This document shows, one piece after another, positions 25,565-37,863 of a stretch of 64,000 nucleotides of DNA (position 1 is its first letter; each line of letters opens with the position of its first letter). A model generated the notes under the pieces. It was not told the DNA's origin. It did no database searches and saw only the letters and a program-made list of their open reading frames with translations. The stretch spans positions 48,109,755-48,173,754 of the forward strand of contig NC_053048.1 of NCBI RefSeq assembly GCF_003473485.1, read 5' to 3'. A program made the position numbers and the translations under genes. The stretch comes from Medicago truncatula. Lineage: Eukaryota > Streptophyta > Magnoliopsida > Fabales > Fabaceae.

Positions 25565-26930
25565 CTCTTTTATAAATTATGCAATTTGATCCTATATTAA
25601 GATTGTTAGCAATATAATATATGCAATTTCTTTCACCATCACCAAAAAGGAGCATTTAATTAATCAAGTTAAGGAATATTCCAGCTTATTGTGAGTTGCC
25701 TCAACATATAAACCCACCAATGACACACTAAAAAAGAAGTAGCTTTAAACTAAGATACATAAATCTTGATCACACTGAGATATTGAAGCTTCTATCCTTA
25801 TAGCTGCCAAACACAATAAAGCAAATAAAATTATTTGATACTTACACATAATAACCAACTCATTCCTCTCCATTTGTCAGGATCTGCAAAATGCTTTGTG
25901 TTAAAGTGCGAATAAATTTCACTTTAGTGGGGTGTGACAACATATTTTTCCAGCGTGTTTATGATATGTTCATAATACTAATGTATAAATCGTACACAAT
26001 AACCATATGCTTCTGTTTTGCATCTATATTCTTTCTATCATTAGACTTTTAATGTATATCAAAATCATAAAATATTAATTAAAATGCTTTAGTGGATTCC
26101 TATTGAGAAGTGAAGAATTTTGCTTATGTGTGACATGTGTGTGTATCTTGAACGGCAGAAAACCTCAAATGATTGAATAAACTAGTAGATTTTTTATAAC
26201 AAAAATTCTAGAAGAAATTCTCATTCGTCGTAAAGTTGTGTACCCACAATTGATCTTCTCATATTATAGTTTATGTGCTTTTCGTAAGGTGGGTTTGGGA
26301 CTTAGAAAAACGTTGAAGTCACATGGCTCTCATCAGCGATTTTATTTAATCACTGTATAGTACAGTTTTATTTTAGAGGGATGTTTAAATTTGAAATTTT
26401 GCTTTATCATTGCACATGTCTGCCCTACAAAACAGGGCTTATGGACTTTATTCAGGTAAGTAAGATAGAAAGAATAGTTACTAAGTTATGATAATTGATA
26501 TGAACATTAATCGGTTTATTTTCTTTCTTTTATGAAATGATTATTATTATTTTTTATGACAAACTGAAATGATTATTTTGTTGACAAGTTTTTTGAAATT
26601 GAATGATAGTGATAACATCAATAGAAATTCAAATTTTTAGTCAAGCCCTTAGTTAAATAAGTTTTTACCCTCTAATTTAAATAAGGGTCGGACTAACAAA
26701 TGTACTTAAAACATGTTAAAAAAGTAAAAACCAGAAACTTTATATTAAAAAAATAAATTTTAAACATTTAAAATGTTGAACATACATTTTTTTTTATCAG
26801 TTCTCAAAAGAATATTTCTATTTTAATTTCGTAACAAATATCCTACGATCACTATTTAACATTTCTCTTTAAATAATGATCAATTGAATTGATCCTATTG
26901 ATGATAAAATAAAATAAAAATCAATCCTAT
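25565..26930. other. Intergenic, no gene seen
   Basis: AT-rich sequence with short scattered ORFs of no protein character. No repeats with defined ends were found. Confidence 0.3.
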
Positions 26931-26933
26931 TAT

Positions 26934-27052
26934 TGTTAAGAGTCCCACATCAGATATGTGATAATCTGACAATATGTTTATAAGTGAGAGCAATCCTCAC
27001 ATCACAAGCCGGTTTTGTGAGATTGTGTTAGGTCCAATCACAGTTTCTAAGA
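26934..27052 (+). mobile_element. TRIM-like solo LTR fragment
   Basis: TGTTAAGAGTCCCACATCAG, then TTATAAGTGAGAGCAATCC, then ACAAGCCGGTTTTGTGAG and TTAGGTCCAATCAC, ending near TTTCTAAGA. This ordered set of words is what I know from a small LTR (TRIM-type) repeat dispersed in legume genomes. No internal domain or second LTR is present, so it reads as a solo, slightly decayed LTR. Family identity is from memory. Confidence 0.55.
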
Positions 27053-27059
27053 ATTACTT

Positions 27060-27625
27060 CAGTCTCCAATTCTAATATGCAAGTAAGATTGGTTTTATTA
27101 GATTCCTTGCACACAATATGAAATGTGTTTGGATTCCTTTTATTTTAGTAAGGACATGGACATTACATTAGTAGATAAAGTGAACAATGTAGAGGTAAAA
27201 CACTTGAACCATTTTACTGGAAAAAGGTTCTATTTATAATGTTTGCGAAAATGCTTAAATGGTGAGACGAGGCTAGAGGGACAAAATAATTAGAAGATGA
27301 TAAAAGGTAGGGAAATTCTATGGGAAAAGCATCGAAAATGGGTAGTAGTGGAGGCATGAATGGATCCATATGATGTAAGTTGACATTTAGTGACAAAAAG
27401 GGTGGGTGCTAGTGTTGTGCATTTTTAATGATGATGAAAAATTATTTGTGTTTTCATAGTGGCACTTGGTTTCGGTTTCCATGTGTTTATGGTAGTGATT
27501 GTTGTGTGTGCATGTGTGAACAAACCTTTCTATCATCCATCACTTTGCATCTTCTATCCCATGCTTTGGGTCCCATTCCCTTTCTTCCTCTTCACTCTTA
27601 CTTTTTTATTTTTACTCTTTTGCTT
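27060..27625. other. Intergenic, no gene seen
   Basis: The ORFs at 27214-27396, 27428-27661 and 27459-27692 overlap one another on different frames and run into the MITE that begins at 27636, so they are not supported as genes. Confidence 0.3.
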
Positions 27626-27635
27626 GTTAAAATGT

Positions 27636-28088
27636 GGCTTAATTACCTTTTTATCCTCTAACTATTTAGTTGATATTGGATTGGTCCTCTAACTAAAAAT
27701 TGGTTTATTTCAGTTCTCTAAGTTTCTCACCGTTACTACATTTAGTCCTTTCTGTTAGTTTTATTCAAATAAACGTTAGGGTTTGTGTTATGTGGGTATC
27801 TGACCTCATGTTTCACACATACATATGAACCATAATAGTTACCAATAATAATATCAGTCACTATTTAATCATAATACCTTAATAAGAAATATGACCAAAA
27901 TGATACTAATAAATAAAGTTAGAGGACCCACATAACACAAACCCTAACGTTTATTTGAATAAAACTAACAGAAAAGACTAAATGTAGTAACAGTGAGAAA
28001 CTTAGATGACCGAAATAAATCAATTTTTACTTAGAGGACTAATCCGATACCAATTAAATAGTTAGAGGACCAAAAAAGTAATTTAGCA
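27636..28088. mobile_element. MULE-type MITE, about 165-bp inverted ends, 9-bp target duplication
   Basis: The 453-base element has long inverted ends: the left arm (about 27636-27800) contains CCTCTAACTATTTAG, TTTCTCACCGTTACTACATT and AACGTTAGGGTTTGTG, and the right arm (about 27920-28088) contains their reverse complements in reverse order. The word TTAAAATGT stands directly on both sides (27627-27635 and 28089-28097). A 9-base duplication is the mark of Mutator-like elements. There is no coding content. Confidence 0.85.
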
Positions 28089-28151
28089 TTAAAATGTCAA
28101 TATGTTTATTTCACAATTTATGTATTTCACACTTATTTCATTTTCAACTAT

Positions 28152-28540
28152 AGCACAAGATGTTCTGAAATGCAACATCGATGCGGCCATTTTCAATGAC
28201 CTGAATAGTTTAGGTACATGTATTTGCATCCAAGATCATTGTGGCCATATTATAAAAGCTGCTGCAAAATGGTATGAAGGCAATCATCTTCCTTAAGAAG
28301 GTGAAGCAGTGGGTTTATGTGATACTATTTTGTGGCATGGACAGTCGGGATTATCATAAATGCACATTGAACTAGATTGTAAACTTGTGATTGAGAGCAT
28401 ATATGATAAGAATGATAATCAAGCCGAACTTGCCAATATCATAGTTGGTTGTACGTCACTTTTACAACAATCCACAAACTTTAAGATGAATTTTGTCAGG
28501 AGACAAACAAATGTTGTCGGTCATATAATGCTTTGGTGTA
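28152..28540 (+). pseudogene. LINE RNase H (RVT_3-like) domain fragment
   Basis: Translation gives VLKCNIDAAIF...GTCICIQDHCGHI..., then after an in-frame stop EGEAVGL, and then HIELDCKLVIESI...NQAEL...VRRQTNVVGH. The order N/D-A..F, E-A-x-G/A-L, E-x-D-x-x-x-V/L and R-x-x-N-x-x-A/G-H is that of the plant LINE-associated RNase H domain (catalytic D, E, D, D/H). Stops near 28294 and 28358 and the lack of a reverse transcriptase show a dead fragment. Confidence 0.7.
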
Positions 28541-28544
28541 AATT

Positions 28545-30460
28545 AATAAACCTCTTTACATACTGCTTAATTATTCACTTAAACTTTTTTATTTACAAAG
28601 ACAATTATTTATTTAAACTAAAAGGTAAAAATTTCATTTCTTTTTATGTATGTAGAGTAAGGATAACGTGAGTATGATATGTCTTTGATGTGATCAATAA
28701 ATAATGATAGAGTATAGTTGATTGTACGGACTAGCTAAGCCATCAAAATCATTCAACAATAAAAACAAGGTTGGCCCTTCAATAAGGTAGACATGTGCCA
28801 CTTACAACACATTATTTGGTTAAATTCATATCACACAGCAGGGAGGGATAATAAAGAAACTAGGGATTTGATTACTTGATGTGGTAGGAGATTTTTGATT
28901 GTGGCCTATGCTAACAAAGTTTTGATATGAAAAAGATGTTTGGGAACTCAAACATAATTGATGGCAAAAATGGACAACTCTAGTACTTTGTGTGTTTATT
29001 TGCACCAGAGAATTTTGATAAGGTTGTGACCTAGAAAGATCTTTAATCCTTGTTATCAAAGGGTTTGTCTCCTGATTTGGCTTTGGAGAGTCACTTTCTG
29101 ATATCAATTAAAATTAATTTCTAGATTAAAGCATATTAATAATTTCATCTTGGAGACAAAAAAAAAAAAGTGGTTTAGCTTTTGTATTAGTAAAATGGAA
29201 AATAACATAGATGTTATTAATAAAGGATTGAGTAATATAAGCAAATAATCAGAAGTTCGAACCTTGGAGAAACTTTGTTAAAATATAAGAATTCGTCTTA
29301 TTTTTTTATTAGATTTTTCGATAGATATTAACCACTAATAAATGATGATAGATATTTCATAAATGTAGCATGCTTATTGTTATAAAAATGGAAAACATGT
29401 AGCATTGACTGAAAAGGGTTATTGCAACATTATATGAAAATTGCTTCCTTAGTCCTTACCAAATGCAATGTTTAAGTACAAGACTTAAAAAGTTCAAACT
29501 AGTTAGGTTTCTCCAACAAATAAGATTGGGTATGAATATTTTATGGTGGTTTTTCTTTATCATCATGATAGTCATAAAATGAAAAGGTGTTTGGTTGGTT
29601 AGAGTCTTAAGAGATGAAAAGTAGTTAGGCATTTTTCTACTAAAGTAATAAATGAGTTACTACAGCAAAAGTTAGTGTCACTTAGATGGAGAGAGTTTCC
29701 AAATGCTGGAGTCTTTTGAAGAAAAATGAGTGGGAGAGGCAAACAAGTCAAATAGAAGTCGAATTGGATGCCACACATTACAAGTTAGTTATAAAGTGGG
29801 ATGGGATTGACAATTAATTAGTAGGGCCAAAGACTTGAAAAGCATAAGAAATTTAGAGGGTCATTGAATTGGACAAAGTTTAACTAATTGGTTCATTGAA
29901 AGATAAGGAAAAAAGATCTAAAGAATTAGTTGCATGTGCTAAACTGGAATAATTGAACAATAGAAGCAATAGGGACGTTTAGAAATAAAAACAGCATCTC
30001 TTGTCAAAGTCTTATGGTGGTTGGGAAAAAAATTGTCCACCTTGATTATAGACCACTTGTTTCCTCATTACTAGTTACTAGACTTAGAAATCAACTTGTG
30101 TATCTAATCAGGAACTTGGTAAAAAGAAAGATAACTTGATGGAAAACGAAAATTATTGTCTACAGGTAATATAACAGGATTTATTAGGAAAAAAAATCAA
30201 GTTACAGATAGAATTAATACAATACTTGAGATGAGTTAGGTCAAAACTAAAAATTTAATATGGTATTAAAGACGGATTATTCATTATTTATATTCACGCG
30301 CCAAATCAAATAGTGTCGGAGGTAAGGAACGTATTAGAAAATATTAAAATTCCACATAAAATAAAGAAAGGACTTACAATAACTTAGGTTCAATACAAAA
30401 TACTTCATAACCTAATAGTTCGAGTATAAATTTGCAACATATAGCTTAGATATTGCTCTG
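28545..30460. other. Intergenic, no gene seen
   Basis: No supported gene. The minus ORF at 28826-29107 has no recognisable domain. AGAAGTTCGAACCTTGG near 29250 resembles a pol III B box but no A box was found nearby. Confidence 0.3.
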
Positions 30461-30465
30461 AGTTA

Positions 30466-31367
30466 GGTGCCATTTAATTTGGGAAAGGAGAGTTCTTTCC
30501 CACCATGGGAAAGTTAATCATGTCCATTAAATTAATGAGGAACATATTCTTATCATACTCTTTCCACACTAAATTATTTTTTATATTATCTTTCATCATC
30601 TCTCTTTCATGTCCCACACCACCACCACTAAAGCACAAATTTAGCAACCCTTCTGACCACCACACACCACCATGGCTGCCGGAAAACTCAATTTCTCTAA
30701 GTTTTATATGGGTGTTGTTTTAGAAAATAACAAGTTGAATTGTCCTTGTCCCAATATTATCATTCAGTTTTGCGAATTTCTTAAACTGAGGAACACAAAT
30801 CCATCACCCAATCTGCCATGGATCTTCAAAATCCATCACACCAAGAACATGAAAAATAAAAACAAAACCTTGTTGGTGCTTTAAAACACATCAGTATTAA
30901 ACTTAGACCGCAATTCTGGAAACATGTCCGATATGATTAGGCGTGGAAGTAAGGGTGAAAAAACGGTGGACTAATTAGGGAAAGCATAATGAAATTTCAG
31001 ATTCCAATTTTGTCATCTACATGCTTGTTTTGATTATTCATTTGTGTATCAGATTTTTCTGAAATTTGATTTTAAGGATTTCACTCAATTTAGTATATCT
31101 TTCTATGGTTGTTGTGTTTATGCTGTTTGAAAGCATAATGGAATTTTGAAGAAGATGAAGAGAATAATGGGTTTGTTGTTAAATGTGAATGTGATGCGGT
31201 GGTAGTGGTGTAGGTGTGTGGGAACATGAGAGAGGATGAAAGATAGTATAAAAAATAATCTAGTGTGGAGAGAGTATGATAAAATCAATGTTCCTCTTGA
31301 ATCTAATGGTTGAGATTTACTTTTCCATGATGGGAAAGAAGTTTGCTTTCCCAAATTAAATGGCACC
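30466..31367. mobile_element. Long-TIR non-autonomous DNA element, copy 1
   Basis: The left end GGTGCCATTTAATTTGGGAA and right end TTCCCAAATTAAATGGCACC are exact reverse complements. The inverted similarity continues about 170 bases inwards (CCATGGGAAAG / CTTTCCCATCATGG-type, TAATG-GGAACAT, TATCATACTCTT, TTTTTTATA-TATCTTTCATC, CCCACACC). The core of about 550 bases has no transposase. The flanks share only a weak TGAGTT on each side. A second member of the family lies at 60033-60815. Confidence 0.8.
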
Positions 31368-31566
31368 GTGAGTTTGTTTATTGACAGGGAAAAAATTGTC
31401 CCTGAATCCGAGGAGAAATTCAGAAGACAAATTCATTCTTAGCAATGTTAATGACTTTGACAAGTAACTGGTTGATGGACCACTCAAGTAAAATTAAGAA
31501 AACTTTGGGCTTTACAAAGAGGGAGTGGTTCCATTTAAAGCCCACTTTTACACAAGGCTTGAATGG

Positions 31567-31822
31567 AAAATTGTTATTCTCCCTTCCGTTTTTGCTCATT
31601 TATTTAATTCATCGCAAGCTAACTCACGCTCGGCATTTTTTAGCGTTAGTTAACTCACGCTGACACTTTTAAGGTTGATTCAATCACTTTTTAAGCTGGT
31701 TCAACTGATCTTAAAAGTGTCAACTTGAGTTAACTTCCGCTGAAAAATACCGAACGGGAGTTAACACACGCTAAATTAAAGGAATTAATGAACAATTTTA
31801 AAAGGGAGAAGATTGATTTTTG
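31567..31822. mobile_element. Fold-back MITE with GTTAACTCACGC words
   Basis: The left arm (AAAATTGTTATTCTCCCTT, TTTATTTAATTC, GTTAACTCACGCTGACACTTTTAA) and right arm (TTAAAAGTGTCAACTTGAGTTAAC, GAATTAATGAACAATTTT, AAGGGAGAAGA) are inverted repeats covering nearly the whole 256 bases. No clear target duplication was found. The TTAACTCACGC words recur in the palindrome block near 55335-55436. Confidence 0.6.
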
Positions 31823-31824
31823 CT

Positions 31825-34375
31825 TGAATAATGATCAAAGAAAAATAGAGCATTATATTTATTAAATGACCATAAGCTCAAAATTACCATTTATGGTAGA
31901 CATGCAAGTAGATATATCATATAGATCCTTATTACCAAAGTTTTAAATAAAGCTGTACAAGTGTGATTTGGATCATGACATAACAATTTTTGCTATTGCC
32001 AAAACTACAATGTGAGTGCAATTGACGCTACATTGACAACATTTGATCATGATTCTCGGCAATATCGAAAATCGTGATACAACCACGTTGGTAACCACTA
32101 TTTAAAACCCTGCTTGTGACTTTGTCAGACTCAAAACCAAATTCACTAAGAAAAGAGGATACTAATTTATTTTATTTTATTTCAAAAAATAAAAAAACTG
32201 ACCGTTCTGGTCGTAAAATACTCTTTTCTACATTAAAATTGGTGATCACAAACAATCAAAAACTTGACAAAATTGCAAGTTAGTTAACATTATTAGTTAT
32301 CGTTGTTTAAGAATTTAGCTTCTCAACGAATTTGGATCCTCCACTGCTATTGCACAAGATAATCAGATATAATGATGTATTATACATTTGTTGTCCAAGC
32401 AATGAAGAGAAAAGGGAACATAACAAAACATATCAAAAGTTCAGCCTTAAGCTAAAGACAAGCAAGAATTTATTATTCAGACATAAGAGAACATATTGGA
32501 AATATGTCTAAAGAGCCATGCAGGGACACCACGGTGGACACAAAAGAATGTTTCATCATGGTAGTGACTAGTGAGTCTATGAGAAGAGCCAATAAAATTG
32601 TCAGACTATGATGGTGTTCTTACCTAAAAAATGAAGGAAAAAAAAAAAAAAAAAAAAAAGAGTTCTTATATTCTCATTAATTCTTTTCTTCAAATTCAGT
32701 CACTTTTTTTTATTACATTTTCTTTTTCTATAAAAACTCAATAATAATGTGTGATATAGCATTACTTTCCGTATGAAAAATGTGGCTTTACTCTCACTCT
32801 TCCTTCCAATGTACTATGGTTCTCCATTATGATTTTGGTCAGAGTTATTCCCCATGATCACTACACTACATGACTGCATTTTAACCTATTTAAATTTCTG
32901 TTATGCGATGGAGTATTTCCTTTTAGATCATGAAACCAGCGCATAAAGACACCACCACCTTAAAATTGAGAATATAATCCAAATAATTTGTACTCTTTTC
33001 AGCTTTTTGTCTGATTCATAATAAAAATTAAATAATTTTTTGCATTTTTGTTTATAAATTAAAGTTCTTTAATTATCTAGAGTAATATCAATTATGTTTG
33101 TTGATTTTTCAGATTAAAAAATAGTCTTTGATTACTGTAAAAAAAGTCGTTTATTATATATAATATATGTTTATATGTAGGGTCAACCCATTAATTTTCA
33201 ATATTGAACGAGGCCTAATACAAGTTTTAATATGCAGTTTTTTTTGTCTACATAGGAGGATTTTTTGTCTAAAAAAACTAATGACAAGTAACTTTTTTTT
33301 TTTGATAGGCCTAAATCAATAGCTTTGACAACCTTACGTACCTTTGGACTGATCTACTTATATGTTTTATAAATCTTTAATATAGATTTATAAGTAGTTG
33401 TATTTCAATTTAACCATAAAAAATTATGCTTCTTAAGAAAAACATAAATATTATGAAAATTTAGAATCTACACAATATATAACAAGCAGCATACATGCCC
33501 ATTTCCTCTAAAAAGAACATACATGTCCATTTAAGAGCTCCAAGATAGTTCATGTAAGAGCATTTCAAGTTTAGATTTTTAAATGGATAAATTTTCTTTA
33601 ATTACCATTTAGTTTCTTAACAAGCGTTCGAGAGATATCATTTAGCAAGACCAAAAACTTATGAGAATCTTCAGATTAAAACACTCATTTTCTTCAAAAC
33701 CTACGAACCAAATGGACTATAGGTGGAATTTTCTCACCCTCAAAACAACTTGGAATGCACGTTGAAAAAAAAAACAGGTTTTTGTGTTTTTTTGACAAAT
33801 ATTGTTTTGTGTTGTCCACATATTACATATATAATTCTAACAATTTTTATTCCATCGAGATTACATTGTCTTTTTGTTTTTGGTCGAATGAGATGAGATT
33901 TCAACATGGGTCGAACAAAAATACATAGTCTGAAAGTAATTTTAGCAACATGGGGCGGGCAATGTTTGTTCAAGCCCAATTTTAATTGAAATTGTTTTTC
34001 AAGCCTAAAATAAATAGGTACATTTCTTTTCAAAAATACCCTTTTACTACACATTCAAATTTAAATTCCGGGCGTTTTTTTTTTTTATTTATTTAGAATT
34101 CGGACGATTATTATGGGAAGTAAGAAAAAAAATGTTGGCCATCGCCACATTTGGTTGTCTAAAGGTGAAAAGGATGAAAATAAGAACGAAGACATTTTAA
34201 CTTTGCAGGATTCTTGACCAATTTTATCTTTGAAGAATTTTTTAAGAGAATTGGGAAAGGTTCTAGTGGCAAGCTCATATAAAAACGACCTTATACGTAA
34301 TTTTGATGGTAGATTATTGACCTACTGATGTTCTACCAAACTTTGCAAGGAGGTGTGTCTTCTCGAGTAAATAGG
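31825..34375. other. Intergenic, no gene seen
   Basis: AT-rich, with an A run of about 21 at 32639-32659 and other homopolymers. The minus ORF at 33740-34054 is Lys/Phe/Ile-rich with no family character and is probably chance. Confidence 0.3.
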
Positions 34376-34380
34376 TTATT

Positions 34381-34783
34381 TAGTCTTTGAAGTTATGATT
34401 ATCAGTCAACTTTATTCCTAAATTTCACGAAATAGCAAAATTGTCTCTCAATATGCTTCATGTCTATTAAACGAGTTCATTTGCCAAATCATAATGTGAA
34501 CCACAATGGCATACATTGTTAATGTTGATGTGTCCGTCCACATCACTTCACATGCATGCATGGACCAATTTGATAGTGAGTTTTGACATCGTCAAAAATC
34601 TATAAGTTGATAGACATGGACGGTGACATGCCGAACACATCGGTGATTAGCAATGCACATCATATCTTATGTTTCGACTTGACGGAAGGACTTGTTTGAT
34701 AGATGTGAAACATATTAAATGTCAATTTGGATATTTTAAAAAATTCAGAAATTAAGTTGATCAACAGTTACAAATTCAAGAAC
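34381..34783. mobile_element. Inverted-end repeat element, about 400 bp
   Basis: The left end (TAGTCTTTGAAGTTATGATTATC, CAACTTTATTCCTAAATTT, TTGTCTCTCAATATG, GTCTATTAAACGAGTTC) matches the reverse complement of the right end (TTGAATTTGTAACTGTTGATC, CAACTTAATTTCTGAATTT, TTGACATTTAATATG, ATCTATCAAACAAGTCC) at about two bases in three. It is an old MITE-like element. Target duplication was not resolved. Confidence 0.5.
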
Positions 34784-34789
34784 GAAGTA

Positions 34790-35880
34790 TGCTGCTATTA
34801 TCTCGTACATGCCTTCTCTAGTCTAAATTTTTCCATAATTTTAAGATATGTACTTTTGAAAATGATTTTCACATCATTTTCAACATGTGTCGTGGTGCGG
34901 TCCAGCTCGGTTTGAAAGACTTTATTTTTTTTCTCGATCAAATCCAATTTGATTTAGATCGGTTTTGGAGATCCAAATTACAGTTTTATAAAAAAAATCT
35001 ATTTATATTAATATTTTAAAGAGATTGTAAAATTACAAGCTTGATGCAAAATATAACACATGATATAGTAAAAAGTAACAATTAGAAATGAAAATAATTG
35101 ATGAAACATATAAAATAGTAAAAAAAAAAAAGGATTAAATCTAACGAATAAATATTATTAAAAATATTAAAGAACGACAAATAATAGAATAATGCAATAT
35201 ATTAAACCGAACCGCATATATAAACATTAAATTCATTAAATGTCTTATCATACGTGTTTATAGATAGATTCATATTATTGTGTGTTTACATTTCGAACAT
35301 AAAAAAGAAGAAACATTAGTTAGATTTTATTTTTATTTTTGTTGAAAAAACAAAAAAATTACTAGCTAGTTCGATAGGCGGTTATACCGATTTCTTTTTG
35401 TCCACTGCTAGCCTATAATTTCAATTCCAACTTTCAAATATAGTCAATAATTTTCTCGCTGCTTATCCTACACCACGTTGCTACTGAATTTCTGGTACCT
35501 ACTCTTCAATTCCATTACACACTCATTGTTCATCTCTCAATTTCACAGTTTGTTCTTGATTAGATCATTTTATTTTCAACTAATATTTTCGTTTTCTTTA
35601 TAATCTTGATATTGATTTATTAGTATCATACATTTTGCTATGAAGAACTAATTGGTTTTAGTTTGTAATCTTGATAATGATAAAATTTAGCAAGATTTTC
35701 ATGCATGGATCATATCAAGATTCAACCCACTGATACAATGTAGCAAGGTTTAAAATCATGTTATGGTGAATCGATACCACTTTGATATAGTAGCTTAATT
35801 ATGGTGCAATACCTCTAGTTTATAGATGATGATGATGATGATGTTTTCCTCCTTTCAATTTTAAATTTAACAGGGAAAGT
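34790..35880. other. Intergenic; possible 5' leader of the candidate exon at 35884
   Basis: Mostly AT-rich. From about 35460 to 35570 the sequence becomes C/T-rich (CTCTTCAATTCCATTACAC, CATCTCTCAATTTCACAG) like a plant 5'UTR. A GAT trinucleotide run lies at about 35826-35843. No other feature is visible. Confidence 0.3.
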
Positions 35881-35883
35881 ACG

Positions 35884-35965
35884 ATGAATTCTGGCAGTGA
35901 TGAGAAAGACCATGATGCTGTGGAAATTTCTGAAAGTGCAGTGCCACTTGTGGTTAATGACAGAG
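35884..35965 (+). CDS. Candidate orphan first exon, function unknown
   Basis: ATG followed by 27 codons of protein-like, acidic composition (MNSGSDEKDHDAVEISESAV, then PLVVNDR), ending at a good donor CAGAG|GTAAT. Just upstream is GGGAAAGTACG and, further up, leader-like sequence. Without splicing the frame stops soon after, at a TAG. No downstream exon could be found before the hAT/CACTA nest at 36149, so this may be a gene whose remainder is lost, displaced or lies far away. I do not recognise the product. It could be chance. Confidence 0.3.
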
Positions 35966-36298
35966 GTAATTTGGTTCATACTAGCTAAAAATCAGAAGAG
36001 TATTATATAATTATATAGTAGAGCAACTTACAACTCAAAATTACTAATATATCTTGATGCAAATGTATACTCATAAAATTTAGATGCTATCTTCTGGTGT
36101 GTTTTAATGCAAATATGTAATCACACAACTTTTTTTTTTTATTGGATCTAGAGCTGTCAAAATGGGCCGGGCCTTACGGGCCGGCCCGAAAGCCCAAATA
36201 AAATGTAGGGCCTGAGCCGATAAATAGCAGCCCGAATTTTTTCAGGGTTTTTTAGCCCGGTCCGAAAAAGCCCGAAGCACGTTCGGGCTAAGGGCAGC

Positions 36299-37863
36299 CA
36301 CTACAAGAAACATTACCTTTTGCCAGGGGCAAAATCCCTGGCAAAAGGGACGTTTGTGAGGGAAAAAGCCAGGGGCGGAAGCAGTGGCAAAAGCGCTCAT
36401 CGCAAACCTTTTGCCAGGGGCTACACCCCTGGGAGAAAAACGAGGGGCAGAACCCCTGGCATAACACGTGACTTAAACCTTGGCATAAACCCTGGCAAAT
36501 TCCCTCACTTTTGTCTGCAAATTTTCTGCAACACTGACTGCGCCTGCGCTGAAGTGACTGTTGTGAAGAAAGTCTGACCGGAAAAAAACCAGGGATATGC
36601 GAGGGGTTTAACCCCTGGCAAACGTCCATGTAATTTTTTTTTTAAATATTTTATTTATTAAAATGAATTTTTTATTAATTAATAAAATGTATTTAAATTA
36701 ATTTAAAAATTGTTTTTTTTAAAAGTTGTTTTTGATCAATAAACAACTTTAATTTTTTTGTACTATACTATTTTTGAGTCCCTCTTTTTTAAACAATATG
36801 CATTATTATATTATATTGTTTTATTTTATAAATTGATAAAATATAATAATAGATTTTAATTTATTAAAAAAACAGATTTTAACAAAGTTTTAATTTAAAA
36901 ATAAAACTGATTTATTATAAGCAATTAGTGTTTGACCATATTTTTTTAAAAAATTCTGCTACAATGCAAATACAACTACAACATGCATATATTTCTTTTT
37001 ATCACAAAAAAAAAAAAAAAACAGCATGAATAACATACAAAATAAATAACATTAATAAGTAATCAAAATTAATATCATGAAAAATAAAACAGATTTATTA
37101 TAAGCAATTAGTGTTTGACCATATTTTTTTAAAAAAATTCTGCTACAATGCAACTGCAACTACAACATGCATATATTTCTTTTTATCACAAAAAAAAAAA
37201 AAAACAGCATGAATAACATACAAAATAAATAACATTAATAAGTAATCAAAATTAATATCATGAAAAAAATATGTAACAAATGAAGAAATTTTTACCAAAT
37301 ATATGAACTTTGATGAATGTGTTGTGTGAAGGGGCTGTGTTTTATGAGAAGAAAGAAGAAATTTTTCTAAGTGTTTTTTAGGCTGCTAAGAGACCGGTGC
37401 ATGGCTTATATAGGGATGGAAAAAAGCCAGGGCCTATGTGAGGGACAAGCCCCTCGCTTTGTTGGTCAAATCCTAGCATAGCTAGGTAGCAGAACAGCCA
37501 TAAAAAAGCCAGGGATTTCCTGCAAAAACCGAGGGGTTTAGCCCCTGGCAGGCCTGCACTGCACAACTTTTGCAGGCTTCAGTCAACTCAGCAGGAACAA
37601 AGCAGGGATTCTCTCACTTTTTGCACATCCGAGGGGCTTTCCTTGGTAATTTCCCTCGGTTTTTCCTGACATGCAATTGATTCCTTCCCTTTTTCAAATT
37701 CAGTTCTGGCGCCAATAAAAATCCAGGGATTTTTTAAAATAAACGAGGGGCAAACCCCAGTGTTTTTTGCCAGCGATTGTCCTTGGCATTTTCCCTGGAA
37801 AATTTGCCAGGGGCTTCAAACCCTTGTCAAAATCCCTGGCAAAAGGTAACTATTCTTGTAGTG
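36299..37863. mobile_element. CACTA (En/Spm-type) non-autonomous element, 1565 bp
   Basis: The left end CACTACAAGAAACATTACC and right end TAACTATTCTTGTAGTG form the CACTA terminal inverted repeat. AGC stands on both sides (36296-36298 and 37864-37866), the 3-base duplication of this superfamily. Both subterminal zones carry many copies of CCAGGG(G/A) and CCCCTGGCA in both orientations, the usual transposase-binding arrays of CACTA elements. The core is AT-rich and non-coding. It lies inside the hAT element 36149-38695. ORFs in the subterminal zones are a product of these repeats. Confidence 0.92.
36909..37268. repeat. 183-bp direct tandem duplication inside the CACTA element
   Basis: The unit starting GATTTATTATAAGCAATTAG at 36909 is repeated almost exactly from 37092, including the CAACATGCATATATTTC word, a run of A and AACAGCATGAATAACATAC. 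The two copies differ at very few bases, so the duplication is recent relative to the element. Confidence 0.9.

Noticed and set aside
28826..29107. 93-codon minus ORF
   Set aside because: Ser/Gln/Asn/Pro-rich without a domain; no upstream signals and no repeat support.
33740..34054. 104-codon minus ORF
   Set aside because: No family character, no promoter or splice context, AT-rich surroundings.
36288..36629. Overlapping ORFs on both strands within the CACTA left end (also 37378-37566 and 37777-38010)
   Set aside because: They are translations of the CCAGGG/CCCCTGGC subterminal repeats; composition is repetitive and not transposase-like.
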